The position numbers and the translations under genes are program-made. From Limnospira fusiformis SAG 85.79 (GTDB lineage: Bacteria > Cyanobacteriota > Cyanobacteriia > Cyanobacteriales > Microcoleaceae), in contig NZ_CP051185.1 in the NCBI RefSeq assembly GCF_012516315.1, positions 5,275,363 through 5,339,362 on the forward strand: DNA of 64,000 nt, written 5' to 3'. Position 1 is the stretch's first letter. Each line of letters starts with the position of its first letter. The notes beneath the pieces are model-generated. The model ran no database searches and was not told where the DNA came from. It saw only the letters and a program-made list of their open reading frames with translations. Shown one piece after another: positions 20,185 to 29,054 of the stretch.

Positions 20185-21576
20185 ATGCGAAAACAGCGAT
20201 CGCTCCTTTTCCTGATCTTACTCCTGGTCATCACTTCCCTGATTATTTTGGTCCGGGTTCCTATTCGCCTGGGACTAGACTTGCGGGGTGGTTCTCAACT
20301 CACAATTCAGTTGCAAACCTCCGATGATGTGCCACGCATTGATGAGCGGGTTTTGGAGGGGGTTCAGAGTGTCATCGAAAACCGTGTCAACGGTTTGGGT
20401 GTTTCTGAGGCTGTGGTGCAAACTGTAGGAGATGATCAGATTCTGGTGCAACTCCCCGGTGTCAGTGACCCAGAACAAGCGGAACGGGTTTTGGGAGGGA
20501 CGGCTCAGTTGGATTTCCGGGAGCAAAGACCGGGGACTGAGGGAGAGCTTTTTGCGGAAATACAGGTTAATCGAGCATTAGATGCTGATTTAAGACAGGC
20601 GATCGCCACCGGAGACGATGATAGACTCGAACAACTCCTCCAACAACTCAATGAAAGTAATCAGGCGATCGCCTCATTCTATAAAGAACCCATAATTCGC
20701 GGCCAGCAGCTACAAGATGCCTTCCCCCAACCCACTCAAGGGGGGAATGGTTGGGAAATTGTCCTGCGCTTTAATAGTGAAGGCGGCAGAAATTTTGCTG
20801 AACTTACCAAAAACTTAGCCGGGACAGGACGCACCATTGGCATCTTTTTAGATGACAGTCTGTTAAGTTCTCCCACCGTTTCCGTGGAATTTGCCGATAC
20901 CGGAATTACCGGGGGAAGTGCCGTAATTACCGGCAATTTTAGCGCCGCCGAAGCTAATGATCTCGCCGTACAATTGCGAGGGGGAGCGCTTCCGGTTCCG
21001 GTGGAAATTGTCGAAAACCGCACCGTCGGTGCAACTCTGGGACGTGATAGCATTCAGCGCAGTATTTATGCCGGCAGTGGCGGCTTGATTTTGGTGCTAA
21101 TTTTTATGGTGGCTTATTATCGCCTACCAGGAGCGATCGCTGATGTGGCTTTGGTGGTTTACGCCTTATTTACCCTAGCCATTTTTGCCCTCTTGGGAGT
21201 TACCCTTACCCTACCGGGAATTGCTGGGTTTATCCTTAGTATCGGTATGGCTGTTGATGCTAACGTCCTGATTTTTGAACGCACCCGGGAAGAACTCCGA
21301 GCCGGAAAAACCCTCTATCGTTCCGTCGAGTCTGGTTTTTATCGGGCTTTTGGCAGTATCCTGGATGGAAATGTTACCACTGGTATTGCTTGTGCCGCTC
21401 TGTTCTGGCTGGGAACTGGACTGGTGAAGGGATTTGCCCTTACCCTCGGTTTGGGGGTGGCTGTGAGTATGTTTACCGCTGTTACCTTTAGCCGCACTCT
21501 CATGTTTACCGTGATTAGTTTACCTGAGTTCCGCAAGCCTGAATTGTTTTGTCCAAATCTCCCTAAGACTAATTAG
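20185..21576 (+). CDS. secD: Protein translocase subunit SecD
   Basis: SecD with SecF forms an RND-type complex that uses the proton gradient to pull exported proteins away from SecYEG. An N-terminal membrane helix (about 6-26) is followed by the D1 motif [11 protein letters not shown] large periplasmic or lumenal domain (about 40-290) comes next, then five membrane helices with motifs such as [18 protein letters not shown] (D4) near residue 355. The 463-residue length is normal for cyanobacteria. It forms a pair with secF, 57 bp downstream. Confidence 0.95.
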   Translation: MRKQRSLLFLILLLVITSLIILVRVPIRLGLDLRGGSQLTIQLQTSDDVPRIDERVLEGVQSVIENRVNGLGVSEAVVQTVGDDQILVQLPGVSDPEQAERVLGGTAQLDFREQRPGTEGELFAEIQVNRALDADLRQAIATGDDDRLEQLLQQLNESNQAIASFYKEPIIRGQQLQDAFPQPTQGGNGWEIVLRFNSEGGRNFAELTKNLAGTGRTIGIFLDDSLLSSPTVSVEFADTGITGGSAVITGNFSAAEANDLAVQLRGGALPVPVEIVENRTVGATLGRDSIQRSIYAGSGGLILVLIFMVAYYRLPGAIADVALVVYALFTLAIFALLGVTLTLPGIAGFILSIGMAVDANVLIFERTREELRAGKTLYRSVESGFYRAFGSILDGNVTTGIACAALFWLGTGLVKGFALTLGLGVAVSMFTAVTFSRTLMFTVISLPEFRKPELFCPNLPKTN

Positions 21577-21633
21577 GTTTGATGGTTTTCTCAACTCTTG
21601 TGTTGCCCCTAAATTATGGCTTGATCTGAAACT

Positions 21634-22626
21634 ATGACTTTTAGTGTGACAAAACGGCGATCGCTTTGGTGGATGATTTCGGCGGCGGTTATCCTCGCCG
21701 GAATAGTGGCGATGTTAATTTCCTGGACTAATCCTGATATTGGCTCACCCATACGCCCCGGACTAGACTTTGTGGGAGGAACTCGCCTCCAGTTGGAACT
21801 TGATTGCACTGTTCCCGGTAATTGTGATGGCCCCATTGAGATTGACCAGGTGCGGGAAGTTTTGCAGGCTCAGGACTTGGGTAGCAGTTCCATTCAACTT
21901 TTGGATAAAGACCCCATTCAACGCGATCGCCAAATTGTTTCCGTTCGCACTAAAAACCTCAATGTTGATGAACGAACTCAGCTAGAAGCCGCCTTGCGAG
22001 AGGCGATCGGAGTTTTTGACCCCCTCGCTACCCAAATCGACACCGTGGGACCAACTCTCGGCCGTCAAATCTTTATTTCTGGACTCCAAGCCTTACTCGT
22101 CGCTTTCGCCGGAATTACCGTCTATCTAACTTTCCGGTTCCAGTTTGACTATGCAGTATTTGCATTTGTCGCCCTATTCCATGATGTTTTTCTGACTATG
22201 GGGATATTCTCCATTTTCGGTCTGGTTTTTGGCTTAGAAGCCGATACCCTATTTTTAGTAGCCCTCTTGACAATTATCGGGTTTTCTGTTAATGACACCG
22301 TGGTAATTTACGATCGCATCCGGGAAATCTTGAAACAAATGCCCGACGCTTCTACCGGGGAAGTCGTTGATAATGCCGTTAACCAAACCTTGGCGCGCTC
22401 TATCAATACCACAGTTACCACCATCCTACCCCTGTTTTGCATTTTCCTGTTTGGCGGGGAAACTCTCAAATATTTTGCCCTCACCCTGATTATAGGTTTT
22501 ATTGCAGGTTCCTACTCTAGTATTTTTATTGCTAGTACCCTCCTGGGTTGGTGGCGCGATCGCAAAGCGTCTAAGTCAACCATCGTCCCTAATGATGAAC
22601 CTCAGCCAGTGTCTAGGGAAAAATAA
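21634..22626 (+). CDS. secF: Protein translocase subunit SecF
   Basis: This is the partner of SecD in the SecDF translocation motor. The 330-residue protein has an N-terminal membrane helix and the D1 motif GLDFVGGTRLQLE. A short extracytoplasmic domain precedes five membrane helices, which carry GFSVNDTVVIYDRIRE (SecF D4) and a late LIIGFIAGSYSSIF. The order secD-secF is standard. The next gene starts 14 bp later and is probably co-transcribed. Confidence 0.95.
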   Translation: MTFSVTKRRSLWWMISAAVILAGIVAMLISWTNPDIGSPIRPGLDFVGGTRLQLELDCTVPGNCDGPIEIDQVREVLQAQDLGSSSIQLLDKDPIQRDRQIVSVRTKNLNVDERTQLEAALREAIGVFDPLATQIDTVGPTLGRQIFISGLQALLVAFAGITVYLTFRFQFDYAVFAFVALFHDVFLTMGIFSIFGLVFGLEADTLFLVALLTIIGFSVNDTVVIYDRIREILKQMPDASTGEVVDNAVNQTLARSINTTVTTILPLFCIFLFGGETLKYFALTLIIGFIAGSYSSIFIASTLLGWWRDRKASKSTIVPNDEPQPVSREK

Positions 22627-22640
22627 ATAATTACAGTCCC

Positions 22641-23039
22641 ATGTCCTATCCTGAACCCTCATTAGATGATCCAGTCCTGAAAACTCAAATGAAACGACTC
22701 CATGAGTTGATAATTTGGAGTCGCTGGCTGGTGATTATCCTATTATGGTTGGTTATTGGCTCACTGAGTTTGTGGGGAATGCGATCGGACATTTCCCTAC
22801 TCATGGAACATTTTACCTGGGCTACAGTCCGCCACGGCCTATTTCATAATCGCCTATCTGCGATCGGTTTAGGTATATGTGTAGGCATGACTACCAGCAC
22901 CTTACTTTGGCAAAGTCGCAACATTCTTATGGGTTTCCCCCTTCGTTATCGCCAACGCCTAGAAAGACAAGTCCTCAAAATTCGCCAACAGGGTTCGACT
23001 CATCCCCTGTGGCGGTGGGTAATTAATAATTATAAATAA
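22641..23039 (+). CDS. Hypothetical two-helix membrane protein behind secDF
   Basis: This 132-residue protein has two predicted membrane segments (about 29-47 and 71-90) and a basic C-terminus (RYRQRLERQVLKIRQQ). It starts 14 bp after secF, so it is likely in the same transcript. I recognise no family. A link to membrane protein export is inference from position only. Confidence 0.6.
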   Translation: MSYPEPSLDDPVLKTQMKRLHELIIWSRWLVIILLWLVIGSLSLWGMRSDISLLMEHFTWATVRHGLFHNRLSAIGLGICVGMTTSTLLWQSRNILMGFPLRYRQRLERQVLKIRQQGSTHPLWRWVINNYK

Positions 23040-23353
23040 TTAGCCTCCATAACTGAGCAGATCAGCTACCACTAGAAGACTCTCTGAGAATTATCTGCCA
23101 TAAGTTTGTATAAATTATTACAATTAACCCTTTATGTCAAGTTATGCTTCAGTTGGTTAAGAGATTTGTAAATCATGTGAAATCTTGTGTAATTTGATGT
23201 TTGATCAGGCGAATTTGAGTTATGGTTGAGACTATAAAGAAAAAATAAAGGCGGCCACCACAAATTTAAGATTAGTGTGAACAGGCTGCATATCTAAGAC
23301 GCTCACCCACTCCCGGCTTTGGGGAGAAAATGAACAAACCATAAGGAGGTCTT
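23040..23353. other. 314-bp intergenic leader region
   Basis: No coding sequence is seen. Just before the small gene at 23354 there is a short hairpin, CTCCC-ggctttg-GGGAG, around 23312-23328. A consensus-strength ribosome site, AAGGAGGT, follows at about 23343-23350. The 200 bp further upstream are AT-rich and could hold the promoter of that gene. Confidence 0.4.
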
Positions 23354-23584
23354 ATGACTCCAACAATGCTCCGTCAACTTTGGTCTTTAGTTGAAAATAC
23401 CCAACCTTCACATTTAGTTAGTCTGGATGATGATAGCCTGGTTCAGTGCTTGATGGGTCGCCTAAAGAGTCAGTCAAGCATCAATGGTCAGGAGGTGGAT
23501 ATGTTGGATGAGTATATCAACTCTCGTATATCTCTAATTCGTGACCTAGCCGAGGCTCGTCTGTCTGGGGAATCAATGGCTTAA
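23354..23584 (+). CDS. Small hypothetical protein with strong ribosome site
   Basis: This 76-residue soluble, acidic, helix-rich protein starts at an ATG preceded by AAGGAGGTCTT. That near-perfect Shine-Dalgarno is rare among its neighbours and supports real translation. No Cys cluster, membrane segment or known motif is seen. The C-terminus (YINSRISLIRDLAEARL) looks like an amphipathic helix. Function unknown. Confidence 0.6.
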   Translation: MTPTMLRQLWSLVENTQPSHLVSLDDDSLVQCLMGRLKSQSSINGQEVDMLDEYINSRISLIRDLAEARLSGESMA

Positions 23585-23896
23585 TATTCAATAGGGACGG
23601 AGTATAGTGTGCGATCGCTCTATATATTACCCCCCCACAATTTCCCCGAAGATCGCGATATATAGCCAATTTATGTCAAACTCCCTTGAAATTGTCCACG
23701 AACGATATCGCCAAATTAAGGTAAGTTTATGAAAATTGTCAACTCCCTTCTCAGGCTGTTGTAAGGTAGTCCTGTAGTAGGATGGCAAATTAATTGGGCT
23801 CTCCCTCTTCTCCTAAGTCTCCCTCATAGGTGCAAACCTTAATATTGGGTGGCTTAGTGGCGATATGTAAACCGATTCAAAGACAATTCAAAAACT
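23585..23896. other. 312-bp intergenic region upstream of the amino-acid-binding protein gene
   Basis: No gene is recognised. A near-direct repeat (GTCAAACTCCCTT around 23676 and GTCAACTCCCTT around 23738) is present, plus one HIP1 site. A 19-codon reading frame in the middle has no recognisable character. The interval probably carries the promoter of the gene at 23897. Confidence 0.4.
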
Positions 23897-24964
23897 ATGC
23901 GTAAACAGGGTTTTCTATTATTGGTAAGTTGCTTGTCAGCCTTATCACTCACAGCTTGTGAACCCGGAGGATCTCCAGGTTCTGACGGACCAGCCGCCGG
24001 AGGCAGCGGTCAAAGTCGCCTAAATGTTGTCAAAAACCGAGGAGTCCTCATTTGTGGGGTAGATGGTGGTATTCCTGGCTTCAGTTTTGTTGATCAGAGT
24101 GGCGAATACTCTGGCTTAGATGTAGATGTCTGTAAAGCCGTAGCAGCAGCCTTATTTGATGACCCTAATGCAGTTCAGTATCGGAACTTAGATTCCACAG
24201 AACGTTTTGAAGCCATGAGAGCCGGGGAAGTAGATATGCTTTCGCGCAATACTACCTGGACTCTCAGCCGTGATACATCTGTAGGGATGGAATTTGCCCC
24301 TACCACATTCCATGATGGTCAGGGTATGATGGTTCGCGCAGATAGTGGAATTACCAGCTTAGAAGATTTTCAGGATCGCGCCGTCTGTGTAGAAGCGGGA
24401 ACTACCACCGAACTTAATCTTACTGATAATATGCGCGAACGGGGTATCACCTTTGAGACCGTGACATTCCAACAGGCTGACCCCGCCTATGCGGCTTATG
24501 CTGAGGGTCGTTGTGAAGGTATGACCTCTGATAAATCTCAACTCCTCGCTCGTCGCAGCACCCTTCCCAACCCCAATGATCATATTATCCTGGATGTTAC
24601 TATGTCTAAGGAACCCCTCGGACCTGTAACCCTCAATAATGACTCAGCTTGGTTTGATACCGTCAAATGGGTGACATTTGCTTTGTTTGAAGCCGAAGAA
24701 CTAGGAATTACTCAAGCTAATGTCGAAGAAATTGCCCAAACTAGCGAGAATCCTACCATTCGCCGTTTTCTTGGCGTGGAAGGGGATTTAGGTACAGGAA
24801 TGGGTTTAACTAATGATTTTGCTGCTAGGGTGATTAGGCACGTCGGAAACTATGCGGAAGTTTACGATCGCAATTTAGGCGCAGGTTCCCAGTTTAATCT
24901 TCCTCGCAATGAAAATGAGCTATGGACTAATGGGGGTTTACTCTTTTCTCCACCATTCCGTTAA
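23897..24964 (+). CDS. ABC amino-acid transporter substrate-binding lipoprotein (AapJ/BztA type)
   Basis: This 355-residue periplasmic binding protein belongs to the general L-amino-acid group of SBP family 3. The signal sequence ends in a lipobox, LTAC with Cys21, so it is probably lipid-anchored. Motifs include NRGVLICGVDGGIPGFS, YSGLDVDVCKAVAAALF and DMLSRNTTWTLSRD. AapJ proteins deliver amino acids to AapQ/M/P; in cyanobacteria NatF plays this role. No permease or ATPase gene is adjacent, so it must use partners encoded elsewhere. No Shine-Dalgarno is evident at the ATG. Confidence 0.9.
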   Translation: MRKQGFLLLVSCLSALSLTACEPGGSPGSDGPAAGGSGQSRLNVVKNRGVLICGVDGGIPGFSFVDQSGEYSGLDVDVCKAVAAALFDDPNAVQYRNLDSTERFEAMRAGEVDMLSRNTTWTLSRDTSVGMEFAPTTFHDGQGMMVRADSGITSLEDFQDRAVCVEAGTTTELNLTDNMRERGITFETVTFQQADPAYAAYAEGRCEGMTSDKSQLLARRSTLPNPNDHIILDVTMSKEPLGPVTLNNDSAWFDTVKWVTFALFEAEELGITQANVEEIAQTSENPTIRRFLGVEGDLGTGMGLTNDFAARVIRHVGNYAEVYDRNLGAGSQFNLPRNENELWTNGGLLFSPPFR

Positions 24965-25094
24965 TGACAAAAATTAGGTGAAGGGTAGGATCTTATTAGT
25001 TGAGGCGGTTTTTTCGACTACCAAAACTGATCCACCTTTCATCTATCATGGTCAAGCTGAATAACATCACAGCAGCTTATGGGGACATATCAAG

Positions 25095-26201
25095 ATGAAA
25101 TTTGTGGATGAGTATCGGGATTTGGAATTGTCCCAAAAATACGCTCAGGCGATCGCATCTATTACTAGCCAACCCTGGACAATCATGGAAATTTGTGGGG
25201 GACAAACCCACTCCATTGTTAAATATGGCATTGACAAGTTATTACCTGAACAAATTACTTTAATTCATGGCCCTGGATGTCCCGTCTGTGTGACTCCCAT
25301 TCACATGATTGATCGCGCTGTTGAAATAGCCACCCTTCCTAATACTATTCTCTGTTCCTTTGGGGATATGTTACGAGTCCCTGGAACCGAAAAAGACTTG
25401 CTTTCAGTTAAGGCTATGGGGGGAGATATTCGCATCGTTTATTCCCCTTTAGATAGTTTAAAAATTGCTCAGAATAACCCCGACAAACAGGTGGTATTTT
25501 TGGCGGTCGGCTTTGAAACTACAGCACCCGCTACAGCTATGGCGGTTTATCAAGCCAAAGAACTCTCAATTGAGAATTTTTCGATGCTGGTTTCTCATGT
25601 GTTAGTTCCTCCGGCGATCGCGGCTATTTTATCTAGTTATAACTGTCTAGTACAGGGGTTTTTAGCGGCTGGTCATGTTTGCACAGTGATGGGATACACT
25701 GAATATGAGCCGATTGTAAAAAAATATAATATTCCCATTGTTGTGACTGGTTTTGAACCTGTAGATATTCTTCAGGGGATTTATCTATGTATTAAACAGC
25801 TAGAAGAGGGACAAGCTACATTAGAAAATCAATACACTCGTTCGGTACAAAGAGAGGGAAATAAGACGGCACAAACCATTATATCACAAGTATTTGAAGT
25901 AGTCAATCGTCAATGGCGCGGCATAGGAGAAATTTCCGAAAGTGGTTTAGGGTTGCGATCGCCCTACGCGGAATTTGACGCAGAAAATCGGTTTAATTTG
26001 TCACCGCCACAACCGGATAATTATAGCGAATGTATCAGCGGTGAAATTATGCAGGGAATCAAAAAACCCCATCAGTGTCCCGCCTTTGGAAGCCGCTGTA
26101 AACCAGAACATCCCCTCGGTGCGCCCATGGTTTCTTCGGAAGGCGCTTGCGCCGCCTATTATCGTTACCGCCACCAGGGAGAAACCGAGTTATTACAGTA
26201 G
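25095..26201 (+). CDS. hypD: Hydrogenase maturation factor HypD
   Basis: HypD is the iron-sulfur scaffold, with HypC, on which the Fe(CN)2CO group of [NiFe]-hydrogenase is built. The essential cysteines are present: Cys34 (EICGGQTH) and Cys62/Cys65 (GPGCPVC). The C-terminal cluster-binding part has [10 protein letters not shown] and [10 protein letters not shown]. Its 368 residues are normal for the family. hypE lies 1.3 kb downstream, and other hyp or hydrogenase structural genes are not in the window. The TAG stop (26199-26201) forms the first bases of a dispersed R1 repeat. Confidence 0.96.
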   Translation: MKFVDEYRDLELSQKYAQAIASITSQPWTIMEICGGQTHSIVKYGIDKLLPEQITLIHGPGCPVCVTPIHMIDRAVEIATLPNTILCSFGDMLRVPGTEKDLLSVKAMGGDIRIVYSPLDSLKIAQNNPDKQVVFLAVGFETTAPATAMAVYQAKELSIENFSMLVSHVLVPPAIAAILSSYNCLVQGFLAAGHVCTVMGYTEYEPIVKKYNIPIVVTGFEPVDILQGIYLCIKQLEEGQATLENQYTRSVQREGNKTAQTIISQVFEVVNRQWRGIGEISESGLGLRSPYAEFDAENRFNLSPPQPDNYSECISGEIMQGIKKPHQCPAFGSRCKPEHPLGAPMVSSEGACAAYYRYRHQGETELLQ

Positions 26202-26259
26202 GGTGCGTCAGACACCAGAAACCATCAGAAAAACCCGATAATTTATTTCTGACGCACCA
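26199..26259 (+). repeat. Dispersed palindromic repeat R1, copy 2, starting at the hypD stop codon
   Basis: It begins TAGGGTGCGTCAGAC and ends CTGACGCACCA, with the internal CCCGATAAT also found in copy 3. The stem GGTGCGTCAG/CTGACGCACC could act as a transcript 3' hairpin for hypD. Confidence 0.75.
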
Positions 26260-26263
26260 GAAT

Positions 26264-26306
26264 ACTTGTTCGGAAATAGCTTAAAATATTACCCTCACCC
26301 TAAATC
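26264..26306 (-). repeat. Dispersed repeat R2, copy 1
   Basis: ACTTGTTCG...CTTAAAATATTACCCTCACC, then CTAAATC. The reverse complement is found at about 40685-40729 (TTTAGGGTGAGGGTAATGTT, TTAAG and CGAACAAGCT). The two copies are over 80% alike by eye. Confidence 0.6.
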
Positions 26307-26312
26307 AGAATT

Positions 26313-26347
26313 AATTAATAATTAATAATTAATAATTAATAATTAAT
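26313..26347. repeat. Microsatellite (AATTAAT)x5
   Basis: Five perfect copies of the 7-bp unit AATTAAT. The unit count may vary between strains through slippage. Confidence 0.9.
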
Positions 26348-26464
26348 TATTGTAGGGGCGCGTTCTGCTGTCAATTCTCAATTCCCCACGACGATATTAA
26401 TAAACCCGCCCTACCCCACGGGGGAATTACTTGGAAAGGTATTAGATTATTAGACCAATTATAT

Positions 26465-26527
26465 AGTAGGGTGCGTCAGACAGGGAAAACCAGGAGAAAA
26501 ACCCGATAATTGATGACTGACGCACCA
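26465..26527 (+). repeat. Dispersed palindromic repeat R1, copy 3
   Basis: AGTAGGGTGCGTCAGAC at the left and CTGACGCACCA at the right, with AAAAACCCGATAAT inside, as in copy 2. It lies 3' of the gene at 26556-26996. Confidence 0.75.
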
Positions 26528-26555
26528 GACCAATTATAAAGTGAGGATTAAAATT

Positions 26556-26996
26556 TTAATTGATAGGTAAAATGTCTATCAGGTGTTCCCCTGGAAATAA
26601 GTCAATTCCTAAAGCTGATTTGATTAAATATAGCAGCAGAAATATGATAGCACTAATCATCAGGTTTAAGCCGATGAGCAATAAGGAAGCGGCTATGATA
26701 TTAGCAATTTTATGGGCTTGGGTAAAGAAAGGCGATCGCTTTTTTTGTCGGCGTTCCTTACCCACGAAAACCACCACATAAAACCGATCTATAATCAAAT
26801 CGACAGTAAATCTCAGATCGACAATTTTCGAGGAAGGTTGGGGTATAGCTGCATCTAAAGTTTGCCGAATTTCTGCCAGTTGTTGGGGGTTAAAACTTGC
26901 CAAAACTTCGGGAGTCATTTTTTGTAAATATTCATCAGCATTTGGGGGTTGAATCCGAGGTAAATTTCTCGGATATTGTTGAGATTTCCTGTTCAT
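26556..26996 (-). CDS. Hypothetical membrane protein
   Basis: This 146-residue protein has a soluble N-terminal half with a short helical motif (TPEVLASFNPQQLAEIRQTL). The C-terminal half has one long or two short membrane segments (about 95-130). A basic stretch, GKERRQKKRSP, at about 80-90 fits a cytoplasmic loop. It begins one base after the stop of the upstream gene, so the two are almost certainly co-translated. Family not recognised. Confidence 0.6.
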   Translation of the reverse strand: MNRKSQQYPRNLPRIQPPNADEYLQKMTPEVLASFNPQQLAEIRQTLDAAIPQPSSKIVDLRFTVDLIIDRFYVVVFVGKERRQKKRSPFFTQAHKIANIIAASLLLIGLNLMISAIIFLLLYLIKSALGIDLFPGEHLIDILPIN

Positions 26997-26997
26997 A

Positions 26998-27519
26998 TTA
27001 AATCATCCAACCTAAGCGAAAAATTACCGAACCGACTATGAAAGCGACCCCCGGGATACCCAGTAGTATATAAAAAAGGCGATCGTCATTTAAACCCACC
27101 GTAGATAGGATAGTGCGACCCCATGCTAAAGCCATAATTAGCAGTATAGAAAAAGCCCATAATCCCATTAAAATCATCGCCCAAAGGGGTGCATTTTGGA
27201 ATGGTAAATCTGGCAGCCACACCGTTGGCCATGTCTTGAGAATAGTGCCAATAAACATAATCAACACTAGCCAAGCATTCGCCAAAACAATAGCTTCTTC
27301 CCCGACCTTAGCCAAATGTAGGATAACCGCGAAAGTGATTAACCACACCAACCAGGGAACCTCAAACGCCGCCAGGAACCACCCAGCCACAGTATAGCCC
27401 AAAAATAAAGTGATAGTATAGATCCAAAATCGGGGATAGCTGTAAAATTTATCAGCCACAGTGTCTTTAACAGTTATCACGATATTGTATATTATACAAG
27501 AACATCTGAGCAACAGCAA
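26998..27519 (-). CDS. Hypothetical multi-pass membrane protein
   Basis: This protein has up to 173 residues and four to five hydrophobic segments (for example residues 33-52, 56-72, 80-95, 113-130 and 150-170). The true start is uncertain; a GTG around residue 14 (VITVKDTVADKF) would remove an odd N-terminus. It forms a two-gene unit with the next gene and sits between hypD and hypE on the opposite strand. No known family recognised. Confidence 0.6.
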   Translation of the reverse strand: MLLLRCSCIIYNIVITVKDTVADKFYSYPRFWIYTITLFLGYTVAGWFLAAFEVPWLVWLITFAVILHLAKVGEEAIVLANAWLVLIMFIGTILKTWPTVWLPDLPFQNAPLWAMILMGLWAFSILLIMALAWGRTILSTVGLNDDRLFYILLGIPGVAFIVGSVIFRLGWMI

Positions 27520-27541
27520 ATTTCAGCCAATTAATTAACCC

Positions 27542-28588
27542 ATGGAAAGCAACCCCGACTTTAATTTAACCTGTCCTATTCCCATTGACAACTATCCCCA
27601 AGTTTTATTAGCCCACGGTGGTGGTGGACGATTAATGAATCAATTAATTGAGCAAATGTTTCGTCCCGCCTTCGGCACATCATCAGATATTCCCCATGAT
27701 GCAACCACCCTGACTTTAACGGGCAAAAAAATCGCAATGACCACAGATTCTTATGTGGTTAATCCCCTATTTTTTCCAGGGGGAGATATCGGTTCAATGG
27801 CAATTTATGGAACTGTGAATGATTTAGCTATGGCGGGGGCGCGTCCTTTATATCTTAGCGTGGGATTTATCCTCGAAGAAGGACTACCCATGACCACTTT
27901 ATGGCAAATCATTCAAAGGATGCAAATGGCAGCTAAAGGGGCTGATATTCAGATTGTTACCGGGGACACCAAAGTAGTAGATCGCGGCAAGGGAGATGGC
28001 ATATTTATTAATACAGCAGGAATTGGAATTATTGAACATGAATTAAGGATTTGTCCTGAGTCTGTACAGCCAGGTGATATCATCTTAGTTAGTGGTGATT
28101 TAGGTCGTCATGGTATTGCTATTATGGCAGTGCGTGAAGGGTTGGAATTTGAAACCACAATTGAGAGTGATTCTGCACCAGTGGCTGACCTGGTTTTAGA
28201 ATTATTAAATGCAGGGGTAGAAATTCACTGTTTGCGGGATTTAACTAGAGGTGGTTTAGCTAGTGCTTTACATGAAATAGCGACAGCCAGTAACTTACAA
28301 ATGGAAATAGACGAGAATCAACTACCCATCCGGGAAGATGTCCAAGGAGCCTGTGAAATTCTGGGTTTTGACCCTATTTATGTAGCGAATGAAGGTCGTT
28401 TTGTGGCTTTTATACCTGCTAAGGATGTTGAAAAAACCTGCTCAATTTTAACTGCCAAAAATCCCCAAGCGTCTGTGATTGGTCAAGTTCAAGACAAAGC
28501 TGGGGGATTAGTGACTATGCGAAGTAAAATCGGATCGACTCGCATTGTTGACTTACTCAGTGGGGAACAACTACCCCGCATCTGTTAA
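27542..28588 (+). CDS. hypE: Hydrogenase maturation factor HypE (carbamoyl dehydratase)
   Basis: HypE takes carbamoyl from HypF onto its C-terminal cysteine and dehydrates it with ATP to a thiocyanate, the source of the CN ligands of [NiFe]-hydrogenase. The 348-residue protein has [34 protein letters not shown] and [13 protein letters not shown]. It ends exactly in PRIC, with the required terminal Cys. The last 18 bases overlap the convergent narM-like gene. Confidence 0.96.
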   Translation: MESNPDFNLTCPIPIDNYPQVLLAHGGGGRLMNQLIEQMFRPAFGTSSDIPHDATTLTLTGKKIAMTTDSYVVNPLFFPGGDIGSMAIYGTVNDLAMAGARPLYLSVGFILEEGLPMTTLWQIIQRMQMAAKGADIQIVTGDTKVVDRGKGDGIFINTAGIGIIEHELRICPESVQPGDIILVSGDLGRHGIAIMAVREGLEFETTIESDSAPVADLVLELLNAGVEIHCLRDLTRGGLASALHEIATASNLQMEIDENQLPIREDVQGACEILGFDPIYVANEGRFVAFIPAKDVEKTCSILTAKNPQASVIGQVQDKAGGLVTMRSKIGSTRIVDLLSGEQLPRIC

Positions 28589-29032
28589 GTTAAACTCTTT
28601 CATGGCTGGAATAAAGTTGGCGTTTTCATGGTTAGAACGACTGAGTTTAATCAATGCAAAACGCTGGATAGGTGTGAGTTTTTCCCACTGTTCTACAGAA
28701 ATTTGTAAATGGGTTTCGGCGGCTTTATTTTGGACGGCTTCAGGAACTTGACTAGCATCTAACCAAGCTGGCTGTGAATCAACTGGCAAATCTTTTAGGG
28801 GTATATCTGTATATTTACTCGCGAAATCTTGCAGTAAATTACGATAGGTATTAATATCGTCTTGGGTTTCGGTTGGCTGTTGTACTAATTGTTGACGCAC
28901 CGACAGGGGAAATTGATTCCAGTGGGCTAGTTTTAATTTAACCCCACAGGTATCGAGTTTGTAGCGAACCGCCATAGGAATACAGCGTAGAGAAGAGACA
29001 AAATCATCCTCAAATTTAAACAAGTGACTCAT
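28571..29032 (-). CDS. narM: Nitrate reductase-associated protein (NarM/TIGR02664 family)
   Basis: This 153-residue protein has the family pattern [29 protein letters not shown] near the start, and [10 protein letters not shown] and FIPAMKEF near the end. In cyanobacteria NarM is needed for active ferredoxin-nitrate reductase (NarB). narB is not in this window. The gene lies 22 bp behind the RecB-like nuclease and overlaps hypE tail-to-tail. Confidence 0.8.
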   Translation of the reverse strand: MSHLFKFEDDFVSSLRCIPMAVRYKLDTCGVKLKLAHWNQFPLSVRQQLVQQPTETQDDINTYRNLLQDFASKYTDIPLKDLPVDSQPAWLDASQVPEAVQNKAAETHLQISVEQWEKLTPIQRFALIKLSRSNHENANFIPAMKEFNLTDAG

Positions 29033-29054
29033 TATTTACCTATTAGAAGTTGAC

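Larger units (their letters stand above)
26202..26555. other. 354-bp repeat-rich intergenic region after hypD
   Basis: It holds two R1 copies, one R2 copy (about 26264-26306) and a five-copy 7-bp microsatellite (26313-26347). No gene is seen. Confidence 0.7.

Noticed and set aside
23674-23733. 19-codon ORF MSNSLEIVHERYRQIKVSL
   Set aside because: Too short, with no ribosome site and no recognisable family.
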